A stretch of DNA of 64,000 nucleotides from Rhopalosiphum padi (GCF_020882245.1 NC_083599.1:9176001-9240000), one strand, 5' to 3'. Counted from the first letter of the stretch, positions 50,221 through 62,306 are shown. The notes: generated from the sequence alone by a model not told the origin. A program made the numbers and translations.

Positions 50221-51090
50221 ACGATGATAATGATGATATCAATTATTTTATTTTTGATAATAGTTAACAATTTCTTTTTTCTTGTCTTTTGTCTTACTGT
50301 CTGTCTGTCCTTTATTTCATTTTATTTCATTTTATTTCACTATTGAATTTAATTGTAATTGATTCTTTCATTTTTGTAGTCTTTCAAAACGAGTAAAGTA
50401 TAGGCACTAAAGTGTTAAGATATCATCATCGCCCAAAGTGACAGTTACTTTAATTTAAAAATGACTAAAGGTGTATCAGTATGAGTACTGTTTTATGTTA
50501 GAACAATCAGCAATCGATTTTATTCAAAAAGCTGGTAAGTATCTGTTATTGTTTTTAAATAATCTTTAACATTTAAATAATGTAAAATTAATATTAATAA
50601 TTATTACCGTAATCAATCAATGTTTAGGGTAATAGCCATTGTCAATGAGTGCCCATCTACTTTTGTTTGATGAATATTATGATTAGAGTTTATGCTTTTT
50701 GTATTTTGTATATATATCTACATACAAACTGTATGTTAGGTCATGCATATTATCATCGTTTCCGACTCGTAGTTTGCGTGTTATCATCGTGATATAAACT
50801 CGTATTACTATGAAACAAATTTCTGTATTACTTAGCTATGTTTTTAATGATTATTTAAAAACATGCAAACTCCTTGAAGTCTTGAACCCTAATTATTACA
50901 GTAGGCATCTAGCGATCTCGTATATCCATGATTTAGGTATCATTCTTAAAATTATCCCCTACCTGGTTGTAAGCTAGTGCCAAAGCGCCTGCCAAGTGCC
51001 TCATGAGATTGGCAATTTCTTAAATGTTTACTCACAAAACAAGTCGTCAGACATTTCGAACATTTCCAATGTTTTTTTTTTTTGTTTTAG

Positions 51091-51201
51091 TTTATTGAGC
51101 ATCAATTTTGGACGGCGATTGCATCCAGATGGTTTTTTCAAATCTAATTCAATTTTTTCTGTACCTACCCAGAATGTTTTTACTCCCCCCGTTGAGTCAA
51201 G
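51091..51201 (+). other. Exon-like segment with both splice signals, unassigned
   Basis: Preceded by a long T-run and GTTTTAG, followed by AAG and GTAAAG. One frame reads INFGRRLHPDGFFKSNS and on to PPVESR. It lies in intron 1 of the MROH1-like relic but does not keep that gene's phase. The opposite strand is also open, so coding status is uncertain. Confidence 0.25.
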
Positions 51202-52389
51202 GTAAAGAGTAGTTTTTAAAATATATTTTTCCACTTGGTGTATAATTGCTAGGTGTTGTAACTTGTAATGGCTTAAGATATTATTGCACTACCATAAAGA
51301 CATTGATATTTTATCATTGTTTTATTAGATTAAATATGTATTGATATTTTATTTGTTAAAAGATTTCAATAATTGATAATAATTTGTATTCATTTAAGGT
51401 ACTATTGACCATTTACTTCATATGATAACTGAAGAAAGAGATAAAAAATGGTATTGAATTCAGTTGTTGCGTCTCTTGAAACTTTATCAAAATCTCACTC
51501 TACACAAATTGTTCAAAATATGATACATTATAAATTTCAAAATTCGGTAATTATGATATTTGCTTAAATATATAGTAGTAAAATTAATTAATTAAATTTT
51601 ATATTGTATCAAAATTTTTTTTTATGTCATAAAACAATAATTTCAATACCATGAGAATGTAAATGTATTTTACAATTGATATTTGTTGTTGGTATTATTT
51701 CCAGTTGAGTATTGTTGAATCTAAAAGTTCACTATCTGCTATGAAACAACTTTGTGAAAACCTCTATGATGATTTTGATGTGGAGCTTACAAATAATTTG
51801 GTTTAATTTGCCACTAATAAAATGTTTAAATCCTCACTCTCAGTTTCCAGCATCAGATATGTTGATCATCTTAAGTCGAGGAAGATCTGATCAGGTAAAA
51901 TTTGTGGGTAGAATATGATTGTGTGTGGTGCTTATAATCAACACTTTTTTTTGTAACACAATTAGTTATGTTATATTTATTTTATTTTTGTGTAGTATTG
52001 CCTACTCATTATACAATATTTACTTCTATAAACAATTTCAAAATAAAATAAATTTACAGAGTAACAAACTGTGCAGAAAGTTGCATAAAATTACACAACA
52101 ATCAATTTTATAGTGCTTACGTGCCAACACAAGAAGGAGTATAGTCAACTCTTGTTATCTTAAATCACAAAATAAATTCAACTTTTTTTAGTTAGTATTT
52201 TTCAAGTTATATAGTACCTCAAATACAACTAATAAATATTTAAATAAATATTTCAAAAGGCAAGAAATAAAAACGAAAATGTACTCAATCCTAAAACCTA
52301 TATCCATATTAAATGATTATCCAATTTAAAATGTAATGAAATTTCAATTGAATTATATACCAAATATAAACTGCGCAAAAATATTTATA

Positions 52390-52813
52390 CAGTGAAAACT
52401 CTTTATAACGAATCTGAAGGGACCAAGAGATTTCTTTCGTTAAAGAGAGTTTTCGTAATAGAGAGGGTTTAAAAAAAAAACAAAATTGTTGTTAGAAATT
52501 ACGTTGATAATAAAATGAATATATTCAATATCGATAATAATGGTATTATTACGATATTAAAAGTAGATAATGAAAGAATGTAATCATTCTTGGAAATGTC
52601 GGTATTTTTGACGATTATTTTTATAATTTATAATGCTTAACAGGTAAATAGTGTTATGAAACATAAAATATTGTTTTGTTATTGAGAGTGACTATACGTT
52701 ATAGAGAATGAATTGACTAATGGGTTATAAAGCAAATCAACTAATATTATGTCATGTTTTTGTTATATAGAGTTTTTTGTTGTAAAGAGTTTTGTTATAA
52801 AGAGTTTTCACTG
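52390..52813. mobile_element. Tigger/pogo-like MITE
   Basis: Ends CAGTGAAAACTCTTTATAAC and its inverted copy GTTATAAAGAGTTTTCACTG, with TA next to the left end. The inner right side repeats GTAAAGAGTTTT-like pieces. 424 bp, no frame; inserted in intron 3 of the MROH1-like relic. Confidence 0.8.
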
Positions 52814-52918
52814 TGTATAATATATATATATCATGTATCTTCATTTAAAACTATATATTCCAAGGAAAATATTTAATTTTTATCCTAATTTTAAATCATT
52901 TTCTATTTCTTTTTTAAT

Positions 52919-52944
52919 TATTATTATTATTATTATTATTATTT
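52919..52944. repeat. (ATT)n microsatellite
   Basis: Eight to nine ATT units just left of where B2 resumes similarity to B1. Confidence 0.85.
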
Positions 52945-54204
52945 TACAGATGTTTAATTATAATATTATGAGTTTGATTATTGAATGAAATAAAAATTAA
53001 TTCATTTTTACTCTTAAAACATCGATAGATTATAATTATAAATTTTACAATGTTGATGCTTATTTGGTACAAAATTATGTCATACTTAATGATTAATTTG
53101 TTATTTGTCAAGTATAATATGCAATTTTGTTTCCAAGAAAGTAAAACCATACGTTTCTACCCATAGTGTTCTATGATTCTACCAAATTAATATTCTACTG
53201 TTATTACTAATCTAAATATATCGTGTCATACTCTATCTAAAATGAATATGTAACCATTTTATACACTTGAAATAATGTGCTTATATTGTACTATTATCAA
53301 AACATATAAATTTAGTAGATTGAAGTAGACTTTTAGTGCAATTCTAATTATAAACTAATCTGTAAAGCCATCACATGTTACATTTTTATAGTGGAAAGAG
53401 TATAATCGATTAATAATATTAAATGTTCTGTTTTTAGTGTATACAAAACATTATGTCTCATTTAAAAGAAGGCATTCTTCTACATCCTTCTATTATATAT
53501 TCTTGGGGACATCTTGCTTCAAATCACCTTTTTAAGTTTATTAACTTTGTTGATCCATTTTTATCAGCTATTTGCTCAATTTTACTTCTGACCAAGTCAG
53601 ATGCACTGCGTAAAGTTTATGGTAATGTAATATTTACATTTATCAATCAAATTTTATATATTGTATGTTATACTATAAGATTAAGAGATTGCAAAGAATA
53701 CATTTAAATATAATTGAGGTTGTTAGAAAGTTGCCATTATAACCTATATACTCTTTATTATTAAAGAGGTCATTTTGAACTAATTAATTTAATCTAACAC
53801 AAATAATAGAACCTTAAATCTTATCCATAATATTTATTTTATTTTAGTGATTGGTGAGATGTGTGCGTCTGTTATTGAATATGAACCATCAGTTATAGAT
53901 GCAAGTAAACAAAATTTGTCACCTAAATTAGAAGAAATATACAAAATTATTAATGATGTTTGGTTAATTTCCAAGGATATAAAGGTCAATATTAAACTTT
54001 TTTTTTTACTTTATGTAATAAATATATTTTGTATAGACTGTAGATGAGTTTTGCAGTTTTGCTTAATGTTATTGAAATGTATATATGTTCAGAGCATATT
54101 TAGAGTCTAATTTATTTAGGTGTAGAGTATTATTTATCAGTCTCAATAAAGTATAGATGTTATCATAAATCTTATTCCCTTATTGTATTTATTGCTTATT
54201 ATTA

Positions 54205-54737
54205 AAGTGCGGATTTTTATGCACTAAAAAGTATCGAAATATGCCATATAATATGCAGTTATAATTTATTGCAACTTATAATAATTAATTACTTAAATAT
54301 TTAATAAAAAAAATTTAGGGAATTTTTTGAACAACTTGATGTATTTTTAAAATTGTATTTATTATTAAAATGAATAATCATATGCATTTCGAGTTTTTCT
54401 TCTGTGAAGCTGTGATGTTTATCGGTTAACATATTTTTAAAGACTGAAAACGAACATTTGACGTGTACAGAAGTTATTGGGGTATATTTGAAGCAACTTA
54501 GTATTATCGGGTCTTAGCAAGAGCGATTAAGTTTACATCGTAGTCGATTATTTATCTTATAAATAAATATATATAAATTATTATTTATAGTGACTATAAA
54601 ATTGAGTTTTAATTTTTCTACTTGACAAAATATTATTTTATACATTTTTTTTTTTAAATTTTCGCTATGATATGCAATACATTTTGAATTTTGCCAAAAT
54701 ATGCAAAAATATGCAATTTCATAGAAATCCGCGCTCT
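54205..54737 (-). mobile_element. Deleted hAT element in intron 5 of the MROH1-like relic
   Basis: Ends AGTGCGGATTTTTATG and, inverted, AGAGCGCGGATTTCTATG. Imperfect 8-bp flanks ATTATTAA and ATTTATAA. It contains a minus-strand hAT transposase C-terminus. About 533 bp, an internally deleted copy. Confidence 0.75.
54301..54513 (-). pseudogene. hAT transposase C-terminal remnant
   Basis: 70 residues after a stop: FKYTPITSVHVKCSFSVFKN then TDKHHSFTEEKLEMHMIIH. P-I-T-S-V followed by SFS and K-N-x-L-T-D-x-x-H-S-F-x-E-E is the hAT dimerisation signature. The usual Glu-Arg before SFS is changed to Lys-Cys, fitting decay. Confidence 0.85.
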
Positions 54738-56277
54738 ATTTATAATTGAGTTTATGATTTTATATGATTTAATATGGTCAATGATAAGTAATAGTAATAT
54801 ATAATATTTCTTATAATACTCTTTTGAATGTTGGGTGTTATTTTTTTCTGTGTTAATTTATTGAATAAAAAAGGTCATGGTTTTAATTATAATTGTCTAT
54901 ATTATTCAAATGATTAGTCCATAAAAAATGTATTTTTTATATTTATTTATAGCTGATTGAAAATATTCTTGGAGCATTAAGCTCAATTATTATGCTTATG
55001 AGTACTGAAACATTAAATAGAGATTGTATAGTAATTTTGACAACAAATACTGAGCTTGTATAATAAATGTTTATCAATTGGTATGTCTTGATATTGGGTT
55101 TCACAGTACTTGGCAAGGTTTTATCTGCCATATCAGAAATTATGCTAGAACCACTAATAGATATAACATGAAATGGTAAATACAATCAATTGTAACATAT
55201 AATTAATTATTAATCTACAATTGATTCTATTTCCAGGTTATTTTAATGTCAGATTATGATATTCCAATGGCTATTAAAAATCATTCCAAAGTTTTAGGAT
55301 GTTATACTTATTAAGGTATTATTTTATCTTGTTGTTTGATAAATTAGTGAAAAATTATAAATTTTATCTTATTATATTGATAATATATATATATATAAAT
55401 ATGCATTCAATCAATAACATTTTCATGTTTTAATACTATTTTCTAATAATAATTCTTAATATTTTGCTGTTATATTAAAATGATGATATTTATTGTTAAA
55501 TTAATTAATTATACACCTTATTATGTTAATTATAATCATAAGTATAAGAACTTCTTAACATGTTAATATAAAAGAATATTTATACTCAAAACATGCATTT
55601 ATTCTATACATATAATAAAACTAAGTCTTAAATTCTTTCTTTTTTTTTAAAACATGTTACAAACTAGATTTAAGATAATAAATGAATAATAAACTAAACA
55701 TTTTTTTTTTATATTCTTACCATAAGTAAAGAATAGTAGTTTTTACTATTAAATTATAAATACTTTCACTTTAATGACAATAGTTATTAGTTATTACATT
55801 AAAACTATCAAAATAATATAAACAAATACTTTCATCAAAAATAAAATTAATATTTCAAACAATGCTCAATAATAGTGATTGATTGAACATAAGTTTTTAA
55901 TTTAGGTAAACATTTTGGTGACAAAATACGTGAACTGATATTAAGAGATCTTTGATCTTATTCAGAGCAAGGAAGAATGGGTGCTTTATTAATACTATAA
56001 ATGCTTCTAATCAGAGTATTAAAGTTAAATCTTCAGAAATTATTCTAATTTTGTAAGATCTGCTGAAAATCAATAGCTCATTTCAGGTATTTATTAAAAA
56101 TTACATAATGATAATTAAATTTAATAATAAAATAAATAATTAATTTTCAGATGAAGAACTTATTAGTAAAAACTAAAAGCTTTTATATGCTTTGCATATC
56201 AAGGACATTTAACTGAAAAAGATGATTATTTTATTGAGTTTTTGATTAAAAATATTTGTTATTATATGCTATCAAAT

Positions 56278-57009
56278 GTAAGTTAATTTATTTAGTATTA
56301 TCATATTTCACCTTATTATTTTAAAAATTAATTGTACATAACACCTGTAAAATGTATTATTAAAGTAGTCTAATATTTTTTTCCAATACGTATATTTAAA
56401 TTTGAAATTGGTGTTATTATTATCTAGTATATTTGATTATAATATATTTTATTTATTAATTAATATCTTATTGAGCGTTTAATCGTGATAAGAAGTCTCG
56501 TATTGTAACTAGAGTGTATTTTAATTATTCTTCAAGCATAACAATATATTTCTATGGAAAAAGGGTGATAATACACGCTAATTCTTATTTATTTTATGAT
56601 GTCTCAAATGATTACCATAATTTTATAGACCCATCAAATTTGTGAAGTATTTAGATGTAAAAATATAAAGCTTTATATTTAGTAAATGACTCACTGATGA
56701 CTCTAAAGTCGACTTTATTATTTAATTATAAAAGACTAACTGTACTCGTGCACTTCGTTGCCCGTACAAAATGCATCCGTGATAAGTTTGGTTGCCTAAT
56801 GCTAACATTTAACGTGAGGATAAAAGTTATATTTGGTTTTCCAGATTTGGTGTTTAAATGATATTTCTGACATATCAACTTTACATAAATGTCCGCCCAG
56901 CACTGCATTTTTTCAATCGAAAACTACCCTATCTTTCGGAATGCATTGAGAACATCATACCCTCCGTACACCAAATTTATATACATAGATATATTATAGT
57001 TAGGTATTA
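56278..57009. other. Intergenic with a retrotransposon-like fragment
   Basis: 56730-56960 is GC-richer and contains CTCGTGCACTTCGTTGCCCG, a phrase of the kind found at ends of RTE- or SINE-type elements. No frame or clear boundary. The rest is AT-rich without a gene. Confidence 0.4.
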
Positions 57010-57893
57010 GATTCTGAACGGAGTGATGAATGTATTGATTTTACAATGATGTGTGTTTTTTTTTTTTATTTTTGTGTCTGTCATTACTTTTTGGAGTAGT
57101 AATAATGCTTCGATTTTTGACTTCAGCTCCTCTTTAAAAAGGAAAATTCATCTAGTTGGTACTTTTTTGGGGGGGGGGGTCAAAGGTAAAAAATTTCCAA
57201 TAGTTTTCAAAAGCGTCGGGTAAACCCTGAAAAAATTACAGAAAAACGGGAATTTTTACGCATAACCACATTTTGACAAAATCGATTTTTTGATTTTACT
57301 GTAACTCAAAAACGAATTATTGTAAATACTTGCAATTTTCACCAAATGTTTATATTATAGTTATCTATTTGCGATTAAATTTTCAAAATATTTTGACCTT
57401 TTTGAAGCTACTTATAGACAATTGAAATTTTCGACTTTTCTAAGTTTTTTTTCTTAAAATGTCGATAAAAAAATTTGGCTATCCAAAAAATCTTTAAAAT
57501 TTAATACAAGGTTTATTATAAGTTGTACTTATCAGAGTAAAAAAAAATCAAAAATTGTTAGTCACAATTTTGTTCATAAGCATAAGTTCAAATATTTTCG
57601 AAATATATCAAAATCGCTAAAATTTGCAAGGAATTTTGAAGTTGAAAATTCATAAAATTTTTGTGATTTATACTTAAGGTTCAAAAATCCAATACAAGGT
57701 TATCCATAAGTTTCCTTTAAGTAATTGTAAAAAAAAATTCCAGCGTCAATATAGAAAACATTTTATGAGCGTATGAAATTTAATTTTTTACGAAATCGCG
57801 TAAAATTATGATATATTACAATTTAAATATAGGTAATAATATAATATATCCAACTAATTATCATTGACTGACAAATCATCTCCGTTCAGAATC
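57010..57893. mobile_element. 884-bp TIR element (GATTCTGAACGGAG ends)
   Basis: Perfect 14-bp inverted ends GATTCTGAACGGAG (57010-57023) and CTCCGTTCAGAATC (57880-57893). A 10-G run near 57170 and repeated AAATCGATTTTT- and TTTTCGAAATA-like stretches lie inside; no coding. The end sequence looks like a widespread aphid repeat. Confidence 0.75.
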
Positions 57894-57959
57894 GTTTTTC
57901 GTATACATTGATACCCGTAATTCATTCAAATTTAACACATCCACACGACCTACAGTGAC

Positions 57960-58010
57960 CTACTGTCCATCTCTAATATACAGCAGAGCGATACCCATTG
58001 GCCCACTTTT
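57960..58010. repeat. Short repeat, partner at 58945-59000
   Basis: Both contain TCCATCTCTAATA.ACAGCAGAGCGATACCCA followed by GCCCACTTTTT (the dot marks one differing base; each unbroken run is 19 or fewer bases). Probably fragments of one retroelement. Confidence 0.6.
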
Positions 58011-58216
58011 TATTTTTAATAATTAAATGTTCTACAAAATATATTGTAGTAACAATTAAGTCATAATAAAATTTAAAGCATTGGTTATGACATAAATCAT
58101 TATGATATTTTTATTTTTTATTAAATAAAATATCATTAATATAATTGGAAATGTAAAAATTAAATTAGAAAAATATATATATGATAGTATTTCATACAAA
58201 ATAAAAATGTAAGTAA

Positions 58217-58450
58217 CTAACAATATTCATTACACATTGTAAAACGGCTAAGGCATATACAACGCTCCGAAATATAGGTACTCATTTCTTTAGAGGACGA
58301 GTTAGAAATAAATTGTTCCGGATAGCCGATAGGACTGTGATTACGCGTCAACACGAATATACGATTATCAAATGAGTATACTCTGGTCTCTGGCATACGC
58401 TGGTTAAATTGTATTAGATCATATAATACGATATGAGGTGATGTGCGCAT
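58217..58450 (-). CDS. Unrecognised 77-codon frame
   Basis: The composition is less AT-driven than nearby frames (MRTSPHIVLYDLIQFNQRMP at the start, many Arg and Ser). No family, splice partner or conservation within the window supports it. It could be an exon fragment or chance. Confidence 0.2.
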   Translation of the reverse strand: MRTSPHIVLYDLIQFNQRMPETRVYSFDNRIFVLTRNHSPIGYPEQFISNSSSKEMSTYISERCICLSRFTMCNEYC

Positions 58451-59164
58451 GTTATGATGAATTTAAGTTCAGAGATTTGAAAAAATAATATATAATATCT
58501 CATTTGCGTCAAAGGGTTAAATACATTTGTGCTTAAAATAAAAAACTATACACAGTGATTTATAGCCCAAATACATCTACTTTACATTCAATGCATTGAT
58601 GTCAATTAATATTTGAGATAAATTCGAAAAAAGTTGATCATTTTCGAAGTCATAGATGTCTTATATTCTAGTAATATTCCCTCGCGATAAATTATTTTTT
58701 AATACAAATTGACACAATAATAATTAATACAATAAGCAGATATACATATTTACATTAAATCAAACTAAATAAGAAACTTAACTCATATCTATCAGCTATC
58801 TTTATATTAGCATTATTATTATTATTCACTAGAACTTGCAATACTACATGAAGCAGTTTTTACGAAAGTAGTTTACATCGTGTTCAAACCACCGTATTTT
58901 TTTTCAATTCACAATAACACGACCGGTCCGCGCGATAACGTACGTAACCTACTCTCCATCTCTAATACACAGCAGAGCGATACCCACTTGCCCACTTTTT
59001 TTTTTAATCTATGTATATAGATAAACAATTTACATGTTTTCAATTGTTTCTCCGTAATATAATCTTCCATAAAAAAAAAAAAAATTAAGACTATCGGTTG
59101 AGTAGTTTTCGAGAACATTAGCATCAAAGTTTTCAATTTTCGATTTTATATATTAAGATTTTCA

Positions 59165-59345
59165 TTGTTGTTTTTTTACATCCGGATCCGTATTTTTCTG
59201 GTGGATTTTCCTATAGTTGTAATACATAAGAACCTTCTCCTGACAATTACGAACACAACAAAAAATGAATTAGCGAAATCGGTCCAGCCGTTCACGTGTG
59301 ATGCGATGAGAGGGAAAAAGGGAACCATTTATATATATAAATATA
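59165..59345 (+). mobile_element. RTE-type LINE 3' end fragment
   Basis: Contains GCGAAATCGGTCCAGCCGTT followed by CACGTGTGATGCGATGAG and a terminal ATATATA tract. This is the classic 3' region of RTE-like elements. No reverse transcriptase left. The upstream part (58995-59160) is probably the same insertion or an older one. Confidence 0.65.
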
Positions 59346-60060
59346 TTAATTATTATTTTAATTAAAAAAGAAAAAAGGCCACAGGTTTTAAAATAACATA
59401 AAGCACTATTTATAAAAAAAAAATAATAATAATTTTACCATTGCATGATAAAAAATATTTAAGCTTATTTATTATAATAATAATATAAATATTAATCTAT
59501 ATTTGGCTGATACTGTGTGTCTGATAACCAATCCTTTATAATATCACAAATTGTAGTCATTGCATAATTATAAATCATGTAGTATTAAGATATACATATC
59601 TGATTATTCTGATTTAAGATGTATATTATATTAAACCACGGTCTTCATGACTTTATGTATAGCCATAGAACATTAGATCATGATGTATTGACTATTTATG
59701 TCACAGAACCAATAAAATAAAAAAATAAAATAAAGATATATATTATTATTCCATGTTTCGTTCATGTTTACGATGACTTTTTTTATTTTTCCCGCTACCA
59801 TTGCATCACTGCAATTTAAAGATACAAAATCAAATACAATTTTGAGGTTAGAAAATAAAGTTTAATGTGGTGATATCAGCAGAAAATCAACAATCATTGA
59901 AATTTATAAACAAAAAGAAATAACAAAAGTTAGTATCGTCTTATTAGTGATTATTTATTATTATATTTGTATAGTAAGTTGCAAGTTCTATACTTATCAG
60001 ATTAAATTATTAAACTTCATACCTTACAATAAATATTAATGTTACTAAAATTTTTAACAG
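59346..60060. other. AT-rich, upstream of the proteasome-ATPase exon
   Basis: No exon for the missing N-terminal half could be found here. It ends in TTTTTAACAG, the acceptor of the exon that starts at 60061. Confidence 0.4.
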
Positions 60061-60726
60061 ATATACAAGATGACTCTTCAAGGAAAAACACTTTTAGCTC
60101 GTGCATGTGCTGCTCAAACAAAGTTGACATTTTTAAAGCTTGCTGGTCCACAATTGGTACAGAAGTTTATTGGTGATGGAGCAAAATTAATACGAGGTGC
60201 ATTTGCTTTAGCTAAAGAAAAAGCTCCTGCAATAATATTTATTGATGAATTGGATGCTATTGGTACAAAACGTTTTAATTCTCAAAAAGCCGGTAATCGA
60301 GAAGTACAAAGAACGATGTTGGAACTCCTTGATCAAATGAATGGTTTTACTTCAACAGTTGATATAAAAGTGATTGCAGCTACTAATAGAGTAGATATTT
60401 TGGACCCAGAATTGTTGAGGTCTGGTAGATTAGATAGAAAAATTGAGTTCCCACACCCCAACCAAGAAGCTCGTGCACGTATTATGCAGATTCATTCAAG
60501 GAAAATGACCAAATTTGATGTTAACTTTGAAGAACTTTCAAGATCTACTGATGATTTTAATGGGGCACAATGCAAGGCTGTTTGTGTTGAAGCTGTAAGT
60601 TAACTATTATCACCAGTTATATTTACTATGTAATAAGATTGTATATTTAAATATTATTCGTTAGGATAGATTGAACTGTTAGAAGTAACAAAGACAAATA
60701 CCTTTCTATACTCTGTACATGTAATA

Positions 60727-60899
60727 CAGTGATACTTCCATACAATGAAGTCGAATTAGCAACAAAAAAATGTTGTAGTATAGGGAATTTATTAAATAGA
60801 ATCAAGTATTGGCTAACAATGAAGGTCATAGTTCTTAAAAATATTTCGTTAAACAGAAAATTTCGTAAAATGGAAGTTCGTTATATGGAAGTTTCACTG
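60727..60899. mobile_element. 173-bp pogo-like MITE in the Rpt5 intron
   Basis: Ends CAGTGATACTTCCATACAAT and, inverted, CAGTGAAACTTCCATATAAC, with TA target duplications at 60725-60726 and 60900-60901. The inner side has a second TGGAAG-type phrase. No coding. Confidence 0.88.
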
Positions 60900-60918
60900 T
60901 AGTAACCTCATGGCTCAG

Positions 60919-61357
60919 CCCGTGACTGATTTAGTCAGACCACGCTCCTCCATCAAATCGATTTTTGTCGTCAGCTTTCATTTCTGACGATCAGTCACGG
61001 TCGAAAAATTGTTGTATCATAATAATCTTAGTATAATACAAGCTTGATATAGTTCTTGATATAAAAAAAAATTGTGCGTGTAACAAGTACGTGCGGATGA
61101 AGTGAAACTTTTTTCAATCAATTCATTTTTTTTATCGGTGTAAATAGATTACTATTACATGAACAAGCAGTTGCATTTTAATAACACATCAATATTGGGT
61201 TGACAAGGTAACAGTCTATCAACCAAACTTAAAGTTAATAGTATTAATAATAATCAATATTTTTAATAATATAGTACATTTGCCGGTATTATAATCGTTC
61301 GCGGTCCGTGACGGCCTGACTGTCGTCTTGTTTCCCTCTGTAAAGAAGTTTCACTTC
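60919..61357. repeat. Nested inverted repeats in the Rpt5 intron
   Basis: CCGTGACTGAT (60919-60929) against ATCAGTCACGG (60990-61000) forms a hairpin of about 82 bp. GAAGTGAAACTT (61099-61110) against AAGTTTCACTTC (61346-61357) bounds a 259-bp segment. GGTCCGTGACGGCCTGACTG near 61304 echoes the first hairpin. Probably small elements; no target duplication was resolved. Confidence 0.55.
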
Positions 61358-62202
61358 AAAAATGACACTTCCATGTACTTGGCGCCTACTAAAGTACTAA
61401 CTTGACACATTGCCATCGCTTGAAGTTACTGATGTATAAAATCGTATACATTAATATTTTGTATATTAATTGTTGAAATTATTTACTATGAAGTTGGACA
61501 TTGAACAATTGTCTCTTTATATTACCATATTTTATAATTAATTTCAAAACTTATTTTTAGATTTTATTTCTCATATTGAGATTAGTTTTGTTTATTAAAA
61601 ATATATATTAACATAAGACTATATAAGAGTATAATTTAAAATTCTGATTCCATTTGAGTTTATTTTGACCACATGTCCACATTTAAAAGTCTGATGTTAA
61701 ATAATTATAAGTTATGAAATGTACACACTTCTGTTAATAGTATTATTTTTACTCTAATTTAGTTGGTTATGTGTTATTAATACTTTAAAAAAACTATGCC
61801 AGATTTAACCTTGGGTTTTTGGAAGACTTGTAAAATATCCATTATAAAATTAGGAAAGTTGCTTTCTGTACAACAGTTGATTGATTTACTGTTATGGATG
61901 TGTTGAATTTGAATTAAATCATTGTATAAAAAAAAAAAACAAATCTGAGCATATCAGAATACTTCTTATGATATTTTAATATTTTATATTACTATTAGCA
62001 ATATTGTACTAAATAAAATTATTTATTTCATGTTTTAGGGTATGATTGCTTTGAGAAGAGGTGCATCAACTGTTACTCATGAAGATTTCATGGATGCCAT
62101 AATGGAAGTCCAAGCTAAAAAGAAATCCAACTTAAGCTATTATGCTTAAAAAATTAACAGAACATATTCATTTATATCTTTGTAATGGTTTTTTCATCTA
62201 CA

Positions 62203-62208
62203 AATAAA
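62203..62208 (+). terminator. Polyadenylation signal AATAAA
   Basis: 54 bp after the stop of the Rpt5-like copy, in TTTTCATCTACAAATAAATA; the expected place for the 3' end of a transcript. Confidence 0.6.
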
Positions 62209-62306
62209 TAATTAAACTATTTCTTCATTGCTGTTCAACATTCATTTTGAAGCAGTTAAAAAAAATGAACGGTTTATTAGAATTCACATTTTTACCTAAA
62301 TATATA

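Larger units (their letters stand above)
44527..55952. repeat. Duplicated block B, copy B2
   Basis: The longer copy of block B; see B1 at 27766-31812 for the matched parts. The middle (46.68-52.98 kb) has no counterpart in B1 and holds the palindrome cluster, a hAT relic and the first three MROH1-like exons. An 80-bp stretch at about 53061-53143 (starting ATTTGGTACAAAATTATG) is absent from B1. Confidence 0.85.
50495..56277 (+). pseudogene. MROH1-like (Maestro HEAT-repeat) gene, N-terminal part, broken
   Basis: Nine exons with GT-AG borders fit the start of an MROH1-type alpha-solenoid: 50495-50534 (MLEQSAIDFIQKAG), 51399-51546, 51705-51894, 53438-53621 (MSHLKEGILLHPSIIYSWGH), 53848-53984 (IGEMCASVIEYEP), 54953-55063 (LIENILGALSSIIMLMSTE), 55237-55315 (NHSKVLGCY), 55906-56086 and 56151-56277 (YQGHLTEKDDYFIEFLIKN). 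Exon phases agree across introns 1-5, and the order of motifs follows the vertebrate MROH1 N-terminus. It is broken by a one-base shift near 51450, TAA at 51804, a further shift in exon 3, stops at 55061 and in exon 8, and a shift in exon 9. Retained introns mean it arose by DNA duplication, not retrocopying. Transposons sit in introns 3 and 5. MROH1 family assignment rests on remembered family features and pattern, not a search. Confidence 0.7.
60061..62149 (+). pseudogene. 26S proteasome ATPase Rpt5 (PSMC3-like), 3' half
   Basis: Exon 60061-60594, intron 60595-62038 (GTAAGT to TTTTAG, phase 0), exon 62039-62149 with stop. The protein matches the AAA+ domain of regulatory-particle subunit Rpt5: FLKLAGPQLVQ, Walker B IIFIDELDA, EVQRTMLELL, sensor ATNRVDILDP, arginine fingers LLRSGRLDRKIEFPHP, then SRSTDDFNGAQCKAVCVEA and the C-terminal HbYX-type tail YYA that docks into the 20S ring. 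Missing are the N-terminal coiled coil and OB domain (family about 430 residues; here 211 from the ATG). The Walker A is ruined: YKMTLQGKT stands where YGPPGTGKT is expected, same length. Several acidic-to-amide changes (RFNSQKAGNREV) and QKFIG also break conserved positions. Most likely a duplicated partial copy in early decay, with an intron and so not a retrocopy. A functional gene with distant upstream exons is less likely given the Walker A. Confidence 0.85.

Noticed and set aside
50049..50346. Overlapping frames on both strands near 50.1-50.3 kb
   Set aside because: They are produced by the palindrome cluster.
51028..51234. 68-codon minus frame (Lys-rich) opposite the 51.1-kb exon-like segment
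   Set aside because: Its Lys run comes from a T-tract that acts as a polypyrimidine tract on the other strand; no family match.
60061..62149. Processed (retro) copy of Rpt5
   Set aside because: A 1.4-kb intron with proper GT-AG ends is retained and no poly-A tail follows.
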